A stretch of 64,000 nucleotides of DNA, taken from positions 40,456,982-40,520,981 of the forward strand of contig OZ022340.1 of NCBI GenBank assembly GCA_963989245.1, in the 5' to 3' direction. The notes beneath the pieces were generated by a model. It did no database searches. It had not been told where the DNA came from and saw nothing but the letters and a program-made list of their open reading frames with translations. The position numbers and the translations under genes are program-made. Numbering within the stretch: the stretch's first letter is position 1; each line of letters starts with the position of its first letter. Source of the stretch: Nansenia antarctica (lineage: Eukaryota > Chordata > Actinopteri > Argentiniformes > Microstomatidae). This document shows, piece after piece, positions 8,256-19,163 of the stretch.

Positions 8256-8690
8256 ATGGTTGATAATGACTCTTTTACGGGCGACTATGGCAAGAACCCA
8301 TTCAATTTTAAGAATTATAATCTAGAATATCTGGCAATATATGTTGACGGTGTCCAGTTCCCCACCAAACCATTACAACCGGACTTCCCTAATGGTTGCG
8401 TAACTCGTGAATTCTATCAACTGGTGTTATCAACAGGGAGACATTTAAAGAACAGTGCTATGGCCATTGATCGAAACGATTTCCTGAGAGGGTACACTCT
8501 TTATGCATTTAATCTGACACCTGACGAGGATAATAGTCAGCATCTATCATTGATCAATAGTGGTAACATACGCCTGGAGACACGTTTCAGGAACCCGCTG
8601 CCTAATACCATCAATCTAATAATTTATGCGGTATATGATAGTATGATTGAAGTGTCCCATCGCAGACAGGTTTTAGTTGATTACTATTAA
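8256..8690 (+). CDS. Capsid C-terminal fragment, unit 9
   Basis: Private change Lys101Asn (8558). Confidence 0.55.
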   Translation: MVDNDSFTGDYGKNPFNFKNYNLEYLAIYVDGVQFPTKPLQPDFPNGCVTREFYQLVLSTGRHLKNSAMAIDRNDFLRGYTLYAFNLTPDEDNSQHLSLINSGNIRLETRFRNPLPNTINLIIYAVYDSMIEVSHRRQVLVDYY

Positions 8691-8726
8691 GCATCATGAA
8701 TACTGTGGAACTGACAGCCAGGTGTT

Positions 8727-9176
8727 TTGGCTTGTGATAAACTGCCCCAGCAACCTCTACAAATAAGACCTAGTGCTATGATAATTAACACACACCCCTC
8801 TGACCAGCCTGGAGAGCATTGGCTGGCAGTTTATATATTGGAGAGAGTTGGGTGTTTTTTTGACAGTTTTGGAAATGCTCCAAATCATTCAATATTTCCT
8901 AAATCGATTTATGACTTTTTAAACATGTCATGTGATGAGATACATTTATCAGACAAACAAGTTCAGGATGTCACATCGGTCACATGTGGTGAACACTGTA
9001 TCTACTTCTTAAATCACATGTGTAGAGGCATCACCTATGATATGTTGATATCTAAATATTCTTCTAATCTGTTTAAAAATGACACAATGGTAACACGTTT
9101 TGTGAAAAAGTTGCAACCGTGTGTGTGTGTTCATAATGTGTTTAGTTGTGTTCAACATGTTCAGACAATTGTGTAA
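8727..9176 (+). CDS. Protease domain, Q class, unit 9
   Basis: Open long form. A private G-to-C change follows at 9198, just after the first poly(A) hexamer. Confidence 0.68.
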   Translation: MACDKLPQQPLQIRPSAMIINTHPSDQPGEHWLAVYILERVGCFFDSFGNAPNHSIFPKSIYDFLNMSCDEIHLSDKQVQDVTSVTCGEHCIYFLNHMCRGITYDMLISKYSSNLFKNDTMVTRFVKKLQPCVCVHNVFSCVQHVQTIV

Positions 9177-9300
9177 GATTGTGCAAGTCAATAAAATCTT
9201 GGTCAAATAAATTATCAGAGTTCATGTATCATTACAATCATTTTTATTTAGTCAAGCAAGGGGTTTTAGTCAAACAATAACATAGTCTGTGGTGGTAGCG

Positions 9301-9735
9301 ATGGTTGATAATGACTCTTTTATGGGCGACTATGGCAAGAGCCCATTCAATTTTAAGAATTATAATCTAGAATATCTGGCAATATATGTTGACGGTGTCC
9401 AGTTCCCCACCAAACCATTACAACCGGACTTCCCTAATGGTTGCGTAACTCGTGAATTCTATCAACTGGTGTTATCAACAGGGAGACATTTAAAGAACAG
9501 TGCTATGGCCATTGATCGAAACGATTTCCTGAGAGGGTACACTCTTTATGCATTTAATCTGACACCTGACGAGGATAATAGTCAGCATCTATCATTGATC
9601 AAGAGTGGTAACATACGCCTGGAGACACGTTTCAGGAACCCGCTGCCTAATACCATCAATCTAATAATTTATGCGGTATATGATAGTATGATTGAAGTGT
9701 CCCATCGCAGACAGGTTTTAGTTGATTACTATTAA
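9301..9735 (+). CDS. Capsid C-terminal fragment, unit 10
   Basis: Two private changes, Thr8Met (9323) and Asn14Ser (9341), within the best-conserved N-terminal part of the fragment. Confidence 0.55.
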   Translation: MVDNDSFMGDYGKSPFNFKNYNLEYLAIYVDGVQFPTKPLQPDFPNGCVTREFYQLVLSTGRHLKNSAMAIDRNDFLRGYTLYAFNLTPDEDNSQHLSLIKSGNIRLETRFRNPLPNTINLIIYAVYDSMIEVSHRRQVLVDYY

Positions 9736-9771
9736 GCATCATGAATACTGTGGAACTGACAGCCAGGTGTT

Positions 9772-10222
9772 TTGGCTTGTGATAAACTGCCCCAGCAACC
9801 TCTACAAATAAGACCTAGTGCTATGATAATTAACACACACCCCTCTGACCAGCCTGGAGAGCATAGGCTGGCAGTTTATATATTGGAGAGAGTTGGGTGT
9901 TTTTTTTGACAGTTTTGGAAATGCTCCAAATCATTCAATGTTTCCTAAATCGATTTATGACTTTTTAAACATGTCATGTGATGAGATACATTTATCAGAC
10001 AAACAAGTTCAGGATGTCACATCGGTCACATGTGGTGAACACTGTATCTACTTCTTAAATCACATGTGTAGAGGCATCACCTATGATATGTTGATATCTA
10101 AATATTCTTCTAATCTGTTTAAAAATGACACAATGGTAACACGTTTTGTGAAAAAGTTGCAACCGTGTGTGTGTGTTCATAATGTGTTTAGTTGTGTTCA
10201 ACATGTTCAGACAATTGTGTAA
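9772..10222 (+). pseudogene. Protease domain, Q class, multiply damaged, unit 10
   Basis: The Trp after the catalytic His is changed to Arg (9865). The seven-T run before the Asp is eight Ts long, which shifts the frame. An Ile-to-Met change follows at 9940. This is the most altered protease copy in the window. Confidence 0.72.
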
Positions 10223-10346
10223 GATTGTGCAAGTCAATAAAATGTTGGTCAAATAAATTATCAGAGTTCATGTATCATTACAATCATTTTTATTTAGTCA
10301 AGCAAGGGGTTTTAGTCAAACAATAACATAGTCTGTGGTGGTAGCG

Positions 10347-10781
10347 ATGGTTGATAATGACTCTTTTACGGGCGACTATGGCAAGAACCCATTCAATTTT
10401 AAGAATTATAATCTAGAATATCTGGCAATATATGTTGACGGTGTCCAGTTCCCCACCAAACCATTACAACCGGACTTCCCTAATGGTTGCGTAACTCGTG
10501 AATTCTATCAACTGGTGTTATCAACAGGGAGACATTTAAAGAACAGTGCTATGGCCATTGATCGAAACGATTTCCTGAGAGGGTACACTCTTTATGCATT
10601 TAATCTGACACCTGACGAGGATAATAGTCAGCATCTATCATTGATCAAGAGTGGTAACATACGCCTGGAGACACGTTTCAGGAACCCGCTGCCTAATACC
10701 ATCAATCTAATAATTTATGCGGTATATGATAGTATGATTGAAGTGTCCCATCGCAGACAGGTTTTAGTTGATTACTATTAA
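10347..10781 (+). CDS. Capsid C-terminal fragment, unit 11
   Basis: Consensus copy. Confidence 0.55.
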   Translation: MVDNDSFTGDYGKNPFNFKNYNLEYLAIYVDGVQFPTKPLQPDFPNGCVTREFYQLVLSTGRHLKNSAMAIDRNDFLRGYTLYAFNLTPDEDNSQHLSLIKSGNIRLETRFRNPLPNTINLIIYAVYDSMIEVSHRRQVLVDYY

Positions 10782-10817
10782 GCATCATGAATACTGTGGA
10801 ACTGACAGCCAGGTGTT

Positions 10818-11267
10818 TTGGCTTGTGATAAACTGCCCCAGCAACCTCTACAAATAAGACCTAGTGCTATGATAATTAACACACACCCCTCTGACCAGCC
10901 TGGAGAGCATTGGCTGGCAGTTTATATATTGGAGAGAGTTGGGTGTTTTTTTGACAGTTTTGGAAATGCTCCAAATCATTCAATATTTCCTAAATCGATT
11001 TATGACTTTTTAAACATGTCATGTGATGAGATACATTTATCAGACAAACAAGTTCAGGATGTCACATCGGTCACATGTGGTGAACACTGTATCTACTTCT
11101 TAAATCACATGTGTAGAGGCATCACCTATGATATGTTGATATCTAAATATTCTTCTAATCTGTTTAAAAATGACACAATGGTAACACGTTTTGTGAAAAA
11201 GTTGCAACCGTGTGTGTGTGTTCATAATGTGTTTAGTTGTGTTCAACATGTTCAGACAATTGTGTAA
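10818..11267 (+). CDS. Protease domain, Q class, unit 11
   Basis: Consensus long form, open. Confidence 0.68.
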   Translation: MACDKLPQQPLQIRPSAMIINTHPSDQPGEHWLAVYILERVGCFFDSFGNAPNHSIFPKSIYDFLNMSCDEIHLSDKQVQDVTSVTCGEHCIYFLNHMCRGITYDMLISKYSSNLFKNDTMVTRFVKKLQPCVCVHNVFSCVQHVQTIV

Positions 11268-11391
11268 GATTGTGCAAGTCAATAAAATGTTGGTCAAATA
11301 AATTATCAGAGTTCATGTATCATTACAATCATTTTTATTTAGTCAAGCAAGGGGTTTTAGTCAAACAATAACATAGTCTGTGGTGGTAGCG

Positions 11392-11826
11392 ATGGTTGAT
11401 AATGACTCTTTTACGGGCGACTATGGCAAGAACCCATTCAATTTTAAGAATTATAATCTAGAATATCTGGCAATATATGTTGACGGTGTCCAGTTCCCCA
11501 CCAAACCATTACAACCGGACTTCCCTAATGGTTGCGTAACTCGTGAATTCTATCAACTGGTGTTATCAACAGGGAGACATTTAAAGAACAGTGCTATGGC
11601 CATTGATCGAAACGATTTCCTGAGAGGGTACACTCTTTATGCATTTAATCTGACACCTGACGAGGATAATAGTCAGCATCTATCATTGATCAAGAGTGGT
11701 AACATACGCCTGGAGACACGTTTCAGGAACCCGCTGCCTAATACCATCAATCTAATAATTTATGCGGTATATGATAGTATGATTGAAGTGTCCCATCGCA
11801 GACAGGTTTTAGTTGATTACTATTAA
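11392..11826 (+). CDS. Capsid C-terminal fragment, unit 12
   Basis: Consensus copy. Confidence 0.55.
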   Translation: MVDNDSFTGDYGKNPFNFKNYNLEYLAIYVDGVQFPTKPLQPDFPNGCVTREFYQLVLSTGRHLKNSAMAIDRNDFLRGYTLYAFNLTPDEDNSQHLSLIKSGNIRLETRFRNPLPNTINLIIYAVYDSMIEVSHRRQVLVDYY

Positions 11827-11862
11827 GCATCATGAATACTGTGGAACTGACAGCCAGGTGTT

Positions 11863-12312
11863 TTGGCTTGTGATAAACTGCCCCAGCAACCTCTACAAAT
11901 AAGACCTAGTGCTATGATAATTAACACACACCCCTCTGACCAGCCTGGAGAGCATTGGCTGGCAGTTTATATATTGGAGAGAGTTGGGTGTTTTTTTGAC
12001 AGTTTTGGAAATGCTCCAAATCATTCAATATTTCCTAAATCGATTTATGACTTTTTAAACATGTCATGTGATGAGATACATTTATCAGACAAACAAGTTC
12101 AGGATGTCACATCGGTCACATGTGGTGAACACTGTATCTACTTCTTAAATCACATGTGTAGAGGCATCACCTATGATATGTTGATATCTAAATATTCTTC
12201 TAATCTGTTTAAAAATGACACAATGGTAACACGTTTTGTGAAAAAGTTGCAACCGTGTGTGTGTGTTCATAATGTGTTTAGTTGTGTTCAACATGTTCAG
12301 ACAATTGTGTAA
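11863..12312 (+). CDS. Protease domain, Q class, unit 12
   Basis: Consensus long form, open. Confidence 0.68.
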   Translation: MACDKLPQQPLQIRPSAMIINTHPSDQPGEHWLAVYILERVGCFFDSFGNAPNHSIFPKSIYDFLNMSCDEIHLSDKQVQDVTSVTCGEHCIYFLNHMCRGITYDMLISKYSSNLFKNDTMVTRFVKKLQPCVCVHNVFSCVQHVQTIV

Positions 12313-12436
12313 GATTGTGCAAGTCAATAAAATGTTGGTCAAATAAATTATCAGAGTTCATGTATCATTACAATCATTTTTATTTAGTCAAGCAAGGGGT
12401 TTTAGTCAAACAATAACATAGTCTGTGGTGGTAGCG

Positions 12437-12871
12437 ATGGTTGATAATGACTCTTTTACGGGCGACTATGGCAAGAACCCATTCAATTTTAAGAATTATA
12501 ATCTAGAATATCTGGCAATATATGTTGACGGTGTCCAGTTCCCCACCAAACCATTACAACCGGACTTCCCTAATGGTTGCGTAACTCGTGAATTCTATCA
12601 ACTGGTGTTATCAACAGGGAGACATTTAAAGAACAGTGCTATGGCCATTGATCGAAACGATTTCCTGAGAGGGTACACTCTTTATGCATTTAATCTGACA
12701 CCTGACGAGGATAATAGTCAGCATCTATCATTGATCAAGAGTGGTAACATACGCCTGGAGACACGTTTCAGGAACCCGCTGCCTAATACCATCAATCTAA
12801 TAATTTATGCGGTATATGATAGTATGATTGAAGTGTCCCATCGCAGACAGGTTTTAGTTGATTACTATTAA
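12437..12871 (+). CDS. Capsid C-terminal fragment, unit 13
   Basis: Consensus copy. Confidence 0.55.
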   Translation: MVDNDSFTGDYGKNPFNFKNYNLEYLAIYVDGVQFPTKPLQPDFPNGCVTREFYQLVLSTGRHLKNSAMAIDRNDFLRGYTLYAFNLTPDEDNSQHLSLIKSGNIRLETRFRNPLPNTINLIIYAVYDSMIEVSHRRQVLVDYY

Positions 12872-12907
12872 GCATCATGAATACTGTGGAACTGACAGCC
12901 AGGTGTT

Positions 12908-13355
12908 TTGGCTTGTGATAAACTGCCCCAGCAACCTCTACAAATAAGACCTAGTGCTATGATAATTAACACACACCCCTCTGACCAGCCTGGAGAGCAT
13001 TGGCTGGCAGTTTATATATTGGAGAGAGTTGGGTGTTTTTTTGACAGTTTTGGAAATGCTCCAAATCATTCAATATTTCCTAAATCGATTTATGACTTTT
13101 TAAACATGTCATGTGATGAGATACATTTATCAGACAAACAAGTTCAGGATGTCACATCGGTCACATGTGGTGAACACTGTATCTACTTCTTAAATCACAT
13201 GTGTAGAGGCATCACCTATGATATGTTGATATCTAAATATTCTTCTAATCTGTTTAAAAATGACACAATGGTAACACGTTTTGTGAAAAAGTTGCAACCG
13301 TGTGTGTGTTCATAATGTGTTTAGTTGTGTTCAACATGTTCAGACAATTGTGTAA
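12908..13355 (+). pseudogene. Protease domain, Q class, TG-deletion frameshift, unit 13
   Basis: Loss of one TG from the (TG)n run near 13300-13310 shifts the frame at the Cys-rich tail and stops it at 13315. Only the last 14 or so residues are lost, and all active-site residues remain. Confidence 0.7.
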
Positions 13356-13479
13356 GATTGTGCAAGTCAATAAAATGTTGGTCAAATAAATTATCAGAGT
13401 TCATGTATCATTACAATCATTTTTATTTAGTCAAGCAAGGGGTTTTAGTCAAACAATAACATAGTCTGTGGTGGTAGCG

Positions 13480-13914
13480 ATGGTTGATAATGACTCTTTT
13501 ACGGGCGACTATGGCAAGAACCCATTCAATTTTAAGAATTATAATCTAGAATATCTGGCAATATATGTTGACGGTGTCCAGTTCCCCACCAAACCATTAC
13601 AACCGGACTTCCCTAATGGTTGCGTAACTCGTGAATTCTATCAACTGGTGTTATCAACAGGGAGACATTTAAAGAACAGTGCTATGGCCATTGATCGAAA
13701 CGATTTCCTGAGAGGGTACACTCTTTATGCATTTAATCTGACACCTGACGAGGATAATAGTCAGCATCTATCATTGATCAAGAGTGGTAACATACGCCTG
13801 GAGACACGTTTCAGGAACCCGCTGCCTAATACCATCAATCTAATAATTTATGCGGTATATGATAGTATGATTGAAGTGTCCCATCGCAGACAGGTTTTAG
13901 TTGATTACTATTAA
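13480..13914 (+). CDS. Capsid C-terminal fragment, unit 14
   Basis: Consensus copy. Confidence 0.55.
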   Translation: MVDNDSFTGDYGKNPFNFKNYNLEYLAIYVDGVQFPTKPLQPDFPNGCVTREFYQLVLSTGRHLKNSAMAIDRNDFLRGYTLYAFNLTPDEDNSQHLSLIKSGNIRLETRFRNPLPNTINLIIYAVYDSMIEVSHRRQVLVDYY

Positions 13915-13950
13915 GCATCATGAATACTGTGGAACTGACAGCCAGGTGTT

Positions 13951-14400
13951 TTGGCTTGTGATAAACTGCCCCAGCAACCTCTACAAATAAGACCTAGTGC
14001 TATGATAATTAACACACACCCCTCTGACCAGCCTGGAGAGCATTGGCTGGCAGTTTATATATTGGAGAGAGTTGGGTGTTTTTTTGACAGTTTTGGAAAT
14101 GCTCCAAATCATTCAATATTTCCTAAATCGATTTATGACTTTTTAAACATGTCATGTGATGAGATACATTTATCAGACAAACAAGTTCAGGATGTCACAT
14201 CGGTCACATGTGGTGAACACTGTATCTACTTCTTAAATCACATGTGTAGAGGCATCACCTATGATATGTTGATATCTAAATATTCTTCTAATCTGTTTAA
14301 AAATGACACAATGGTAACACGTTTTGTGAAAAAGTTGCAACCGTGTGTGTGTGTTCATAATGTGTTTAGTTGTGTTCAACATGTTCAGACAATTGTGTAA
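13951..14400 (+). CDS. Protease domain, Q class, unit 14
   Basis: Consensus long form, open. Confidence 0.68.
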   Translation: MACDKLPQQPLQIRPSAMIINTHPSDQPGEHWLAVYILERVGCFFDSFGNAPNHSIFPKSIYDFLNMSCDEIHLSDKQVQDVTSVTCGEHCIYFLNHMCRGITYDMLISKYSSNLFKNDTMVTRFVKKLQPCVCVHNVFSCVQHVQTIV

Positions 14401-14524
14401 GATTGTGCAAGTCAATAAAATGTTGGTCAAATAAATTATCAGAGTTCATGTATCATTACAATCATTTTTATTTAGTCAAGCAAGGGGTTTTAGTCAAACA
14501 ATAACATAGTCTGTGGTGGTAGCG

Positions 14525-14959
14525 ATGGTTGATAATGACTCTTTTACGGGCGACTATGGCAAGAACCCATTCAATTTTAAGAATTATAATCTAGAATATC
14601 TGGCAATATATGTTGACGGTGTCCAGTTCCCCACCAAACCATTACAACCGGACTTCCCTAATGGTTGCGTAACTCGTGAATTCTATCAACTGGTGTTATC
14701 AACAGGGAGACATTTAAAGAACAGTGCTATGGCCATTGATCGAAACGATTTCCTGAGAGGGTACACTCTTTATGCATTTAATCTGACACCTGACGAGGAT
14801 AATAGTCAGCATCTATCATTGATCAAGAGTGGTAACATACGCCTGGAGACACGTTTCAGGAACCCGCTGCCTAATACCATCAATCTAATAATTTATGCGG
14901 TATATGATAGTATGATTGAAGTGTCCCATCGCAGACAGGTTTTAGTTGATTACTATTAA
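14525..14959 (+). CDS. Capsid C-terminal fragment, unit 15
   Basis: Consensus copy. Confidence 0.55.
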   Translation: MVDNDSFTGDYGKNPFNFKNYNLEYLAIYVDGVQFPTKPLQPDFPNGCVTREFYQLVLSTGRHLKNSAMAIDRNDFLRGYTLYAFNLTPDEDNSQHLSLIKSGNIRLETRFRNPLPNTINLIIYAVYDSMIEVSHRRQVLVDYY

Positions 14960-14995
14960 GCATCATGAATACTGTGGAACTGACAGCCAGGTGTT

Positions 14996-15443
14996 TTGGC
15001 TTGTGATAAACTGCCCCAGCAACCTCTACAAATAAGACCTAGTGCTATGATAATTAACACACACCCCTCTGACCAGCCTGGAGAGCATTGGCTGGCAGTT
15101 TATATATTGGAGAGAGTTGGGTGTTTTTTTGACAGTTTTGGAAATGCTCCAAATCATTCAATATTTCCTAAATCGATTTATGACTTTTTAAACATGTCAT
15201 GTGATGAGATACATTTATCAGACAAACAAGTTCAGGATGTCACATCGGTCACATGTGGTGAACACTGTATCTACTTCTTAAATCACATGTGTAGAGGCAT
15301 CACCTATGATATGTTGATATCTAAATATTCTTCTAATCTGTTTAAAAATGACACAATGGTAACACGTTTTGTGAAAAAGTTGCAACCGTGTGTGTGTTCA
15401 TAATGTGTTTAGTTGTGTTCAACATGTTCAGACAATTGTGTAA
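14996..15443 (+). pseudogene. Protease domain, Q class, TG-deletion frameshift, unit 15
   Basis: Same TG loss as unit 13; the frame ends early at 15403. Confidence 0.7.
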
Positions 15444-15567
15444 GATTGTGCAAGTCAATAAAATGTTGGTCAAATAAATTATCAGAGTTCATGTATCATT
15501 ACAATCATTTTTATTTAGTCAAGCAAGGGGTTTTAGTCAAACAATAACATAGTCTGTGGTGGTAGCG

Positions 15568-16002
15568 ATGGTTGATAATGACTCTTTTACGGGCGACTAT
15601 GGCAAGAACCCATTCAATTTTAAGAATTATAATCTAGAATATCTGGCAATATATGTTGACGGTGTCCAGTTCCCCACCAAACCATTACAACCGGACTTCC
15701 CTAATGGTTGCGTAACTCGTGAATTCTATCAACTGGTGTTATCAACAGGGAGACATTTAAAGAACAGTGCTATGGCCATTGATCGAAACGATTTCCTGAG
15801 AGGGTACACTCTTTATGCATTTAATCTGACACCTGACGAGGATAATAGTCAGCATCTATCATTGATCAAGAGTGGTAACATACGCCTGGAGACACGTTTC
15901 AGGAACCCGCTGCCTAATACCATCAATCTAATAATTTATGCGGTATATGATAGTATGATTGAAGTGTCCCATCGCAGACAGGTTTTAGTTGATTACTATT
16001 AA
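15568..16002 (+). CDS. Capsid C-terminal fragment, unit 16
   Basis: Consensus copy. Confidence 0.55.
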   Translation: MVDNDSFTGDYGKNPFNFKNYNLEYLAIYVDGVQFPTKPLQPDFPNGCVTREFYQLVLSTGRHLKNSAMAIDRNDFLRGYTLYAFNLTPDEDNSQHLSLIKSGNIRLETRFRNPLPNTINLIIYAVYDSMIEVSHRRQVLVDYY

Positions 16003-16038
16003 GCATCATGAATACTGTGGAACTGACAGCCAGGTGTT

Positions 16039-16488
16039 TTGGCTTGTGATAAACTGCCCCAGCAACCTCTACAAATAAGACCTAGTGCTATGATAATTAA
16101 CACACACCCCTCTGACCAGCCTGGAGAGCATTGGCTGGCAGTTTATATATTGGAGAGAGTTGGGTGTTTTTTTGACAGTTTTGGAAATGCTCCAAATCAT
16201 TCAATATTTCCTAAATCGATTTATGACTTTTTAAACATGTCATGTGATGAGATACATTTATCAGACAAACAAGTTCAGGATGTCACATCGGTCACATGTG
16301 GTGAACACTGTATCTACTTCTTAAATCACATGTGTAGAGGCATCACCTATGATATGTTGATATCTAAATATTCTTCTAATCTGTTTAAAAATGACACAAT
16401 GGTAACACGTTTTGTGAAAAAGTTGCAACCGTGTGTGTGTGTTCATAATGTGTTTAGTTGTGTTCAACATGTTCAGACAATTGTGTAA
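16039..16488 (+). CDS. Protease domain, Q class, unit 16
   Basis: Consensus long form, open. Confidence 0.68.
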   Translation: MACDKLPQQPLQIRPSAMIINTHPSDQPGEHWLAVYILERVGCFFDSFGNAPNHSIFPKSIYDFLNMSCDEIHLSDKQVQDVTSVTCGEHCIYFLNHMCRGITYDMLISKYSSNLFKNDTMVTRFVKKLQPCVCVHNVFSCVQHVQTIV

Positions 16489-16612
16489 GATTGTGCAAGT
16501 CAATAAAATGTTGGTCAAATAAATTATCAGAGTTCATGTATCATTACAATCATTTTTATTTAGTCAAGCAAGGGGTTTTAGTCAAACAATAACATAGTCT
16601 GTGGTGGTAGCG

Positions 16613-17047
16613 ATGGTTGATAATGACTCTTTTACGGGCGACTATGGCAAGAACCCATTCAATTTTAAGAATTATAATCTAGAATATCTGGCAATATATG
16701 TTGACGGTGTCCAGTTCCCCACCAAACCATTACAACCGGACTTCCCTAATGGTTGCGTAACTCGTGAATTCTATCAACTGGTGTTATCAACAGGGAGACA
16801 TTTAAAGAACAGTGCTATGGCCATTGATCGAAACGATTTCCTGAGAGGGTACACTCTTTATGCATTTAATCTGACACCTGACGAGGATAATAGTCAGCAT
16901 CTATCATTGATCAAGAGTGGTAACATACGCCTGGAGACACGTTTCAGGAACCCGCTGCCTAATACCATCAATCTAATAATTTATGCGGTATATGATAGTA
17001 TGATTGAAGTGTCCCATCGCAGACAGGTTTTAGTTGATTACTATTAA
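16613..17047 (+). CDS. Capsid C-terminal fragment, unit 17
   Basis: Consensus copy. Confidence 0.55.
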   Translation: MVDNDSFTGDYGKNPFNFKNYNLEYLAIYVDGVQFPTKPLQPDFPNGCVTREFYQLVLSTGRHLKNSAMAIDRNDFLRGYTLYAFNLTPDEDNSQHLSLIKSGNIRLETRFRNPLPNTINLIIYAVYDSMIEVSHRRQVLVDYY

Positions 17048-17083
17048 GCATCATGAATACTGTGGAACTGACAGCCAGGTGTT

Positions 17084-17527
17084 TTGGCTTGTGATAAACT
17101 GCCCCAGCAACCTCTACAAATAAGACCTAGTGCTATGATAATTAACACACACCCCTCTGACCAGCCTGGAGAGCATTGGCTGGCAGTTTATATATTGGAG
17201 AGAGTTGGGTGTTTTTTTGACAGTTTTGGAAATGCTCCAAATCATTCAATATTTCCTAAATCGATTTATGACTTTTTAAACATGTCATGTGATGAGATAC
17301 ATTTATCAGACAAACCGGATGTCACATCGGTCACATGTGGTGAACACTGTATCTACTTCTTAAATCACATGTGTAGAGGCATCACCTATGATATGTTGAT
17401 ATCTAAATATTCTTCTAATCTGTTTAAAAATGACACAATGGTAACACGTTTTGTGAAAAAGTTGCAACCGTGTGTGTGTGTTCATAATGTGTTTAGTTGT
17501 GTTCAACATGTTCAGACAATTGTGTAA
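17084..17527 (+). CDS. Protease domain, P class (PD), unit 17
   Basis: Open short form lacking the oxyanion Gln. Confidence 0.65.
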   Translation: MACDKLPQQPLQIRPSAMIINTHPSDQPGEHWLAVYILERVGCFFDSFGNAPNHSIFPKSIYDFLNMSCDEIHLSDKPDVTSVTCGEHCIYFLNHMCRGITYDMLISKYSSNLFKNDTMVTRFVKKLQPCVCVHNVFSCVQHVQTIV

Positions 17528-17651
17528 GATTGTGCAAGTCAATAAAATGTTGGTCAAATAAATTATCAGAGTTCATGTATCATTACAATCATTTTTATTT
17601 AGTCAAGCAAGGGGTTTTAGTCAAACAATAACATAGTCTGTGGTGGTAGCG

Positions 17652-18086
17652 ATGGTTGATAATGACTCTTTTACGGGCGACTATGGCAAGAACCCATTCA
17701 ATTTTAAGAATTATAATCTAGAATATCTGGCAATATATGTTGACGGTGTCCAGTTCCCCACCAAACCATTACAACCGGACTTCCCTAATGGTTGCGTAAC
17801 TCGTGAATTCTATCAACTGGTGTTATCAACAGGGAGACATTTAAAGAACAGTGCTATGGCCATTGATCGAAACGATTTCCTGAGAGGGTACACTCTTTAT
17901 GCATTTAATCTGACACCTGACGAGGATAATAGTCAGCATCTATCATTGATCAAGAGTGGTAACATACGCCTGGAGACACGTTTCAGGAACCCGCTGCCTA
18001 ATACCATCAATCTAATAATTTATGCGGTATATGATAGTATGATTGAAGTGTCCCATCGCAGACAGGTTTTAGTTGATTACTATTAA
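17652..18086 (+). CDS. Capsid C-terminal fragment, unit 18
   Basis: Met130 form, although the protease beside it is the TA-frameshifted PN type that elsewhere often travels with Ile130. Confidence 0.55.
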   Translation: MVDNDSFTGDYGKNPFNFKNYNLEYLAIYVDGVQFPTKPLQPDFPNGCVTREFYQLVLSTGRHLKNSAMAIDRNDFLRGYTLYAFNLTPDEDNSQHLSLIKSGNIRLETRFRNPLPNTINLIIYAVYDSMIEVSHRRQVLVDYY

Positions 18087-18122
18087 GCATCATGAATACT
18101 GTGGAACTGACAGCCAGGTGTT

Positions 18123-18568
18123 TTGGCTTGTGATAAACTGCCCCAGCAGCCTCTACAAATAAGACCTAGTGCTATGATAATTAACACACACCCCTCTGAC
18201 CAGCCTGGAGAGCATTGGCTGGCAGTTTATATATTGGAGAGAGTTGGGTGTTTTTTTGACAGTTTTGGAAATGCTCCAAATCATTCAATATTTCCTAAAT
18301 CGATTTATGACTTTTTAAACATGTCATGTGATGAGATACATTTATCAGACAAACCGAATGTCACATCGGTCACATGTGGTGAACACTGTATCTACTTCTT
18401 AAATCACATGTGTAGAGGCATCACCTATATGATATGTTGATATCTAAATATTCTTCTAATCTGTTTAAAAATGACACAATGGTAACACGTTTTGTGAAAA
18501 AGTTGCAACCGTGTGTGTGTGTTCATAATGTGTTTAGTTGTGTTCAACATGTTCAGACAATTGTGTAA
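18123..18568 (+). pseudogene. Protease domain, P class (PN), TA-frameshifted, unit 18
   Basis: TA insertion at about 18426-18429 ends the frame at 18440. A private silent A-to-G change is at 18149. Confidence 0.7.
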
Positions 18569-18692
18569 GATTGTGCAAGTCAATAAAATGTTGGTCAAAT
18601 AAATTATCAGAGTTCATGTATCATTACAATCATTTTTATTTAGTCAAGCAAGGGGTTTTAGTCAAACAATAACATAGTCTGTGGTGGTAGCG

Positions 18693-19127
18693 ATGGTTGA
18701 TAATGACTCTTTTACGGGCGACTATGGCAAGAACCCATTCAATTTTAAGAATTATAATCTAGAATATCTGGCAATATATGTTGACGGTGTCCAGTTCCCC
18801 ACCAAACCATTACAACCGGACTTCCCTAATGGTTGCGTAACTCGTGAATTCTATCAACTGGTGTTATCAACAGGGAGACATTTAAAGAACAGTGCTATGG
18901 CCATTGATCGAAACGATTTCCTGAGAGGGTACACTCTTTATGCATTTAATCTGACACCTGACGAGGATAATAGTCAGCATCTATCATTGATCAAGAGTGG
19001 TAACATACGCCTGGAGACACGTTTCAGGAACCCGCTGCCTAATACCATCAATCTAATAATTTATGCGGTATATGATAGTATGATTGAAGTGTCCCATCGC
19101 AGACAGGTTTTAGTTGATTACTATTAA
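18693..19127 (+). CDS. Capsid C-terminal fragment, unit 19
   Basis: Consensus copy; first unit of the block that resembles units 50-61. Confidence 0.55.
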   Translation: MVDNDSFTGDYGKNPFNFKNYNLEYLAIYVDGVQFPTKPLQPDFPNGCVTREFYQLVLSTGRHLKNSAMAIDRNDFLRGYTLYAFNLTPDEDNSQHLSLIKSGNIRLETRFRNPLPNTINLIIYAVYDSMIEVSHRRQVLVDYY

Positions 19128-19163
19128 GCATCATGAATACTGTGGAACTGACAGCCAGGTGTT

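Larger units (their letters stand above)
12425..16600 (+). repeat. Two-unit (2,088-bp) tandem duplication, units 13-14 and 15-16
   Basis: The series 'TG-deleted unit (1,043 bp), normal unit (1,045 bp)' occurs twice in succession. The TG deletion appears nowhere else in the window. Confidence 0.7.
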
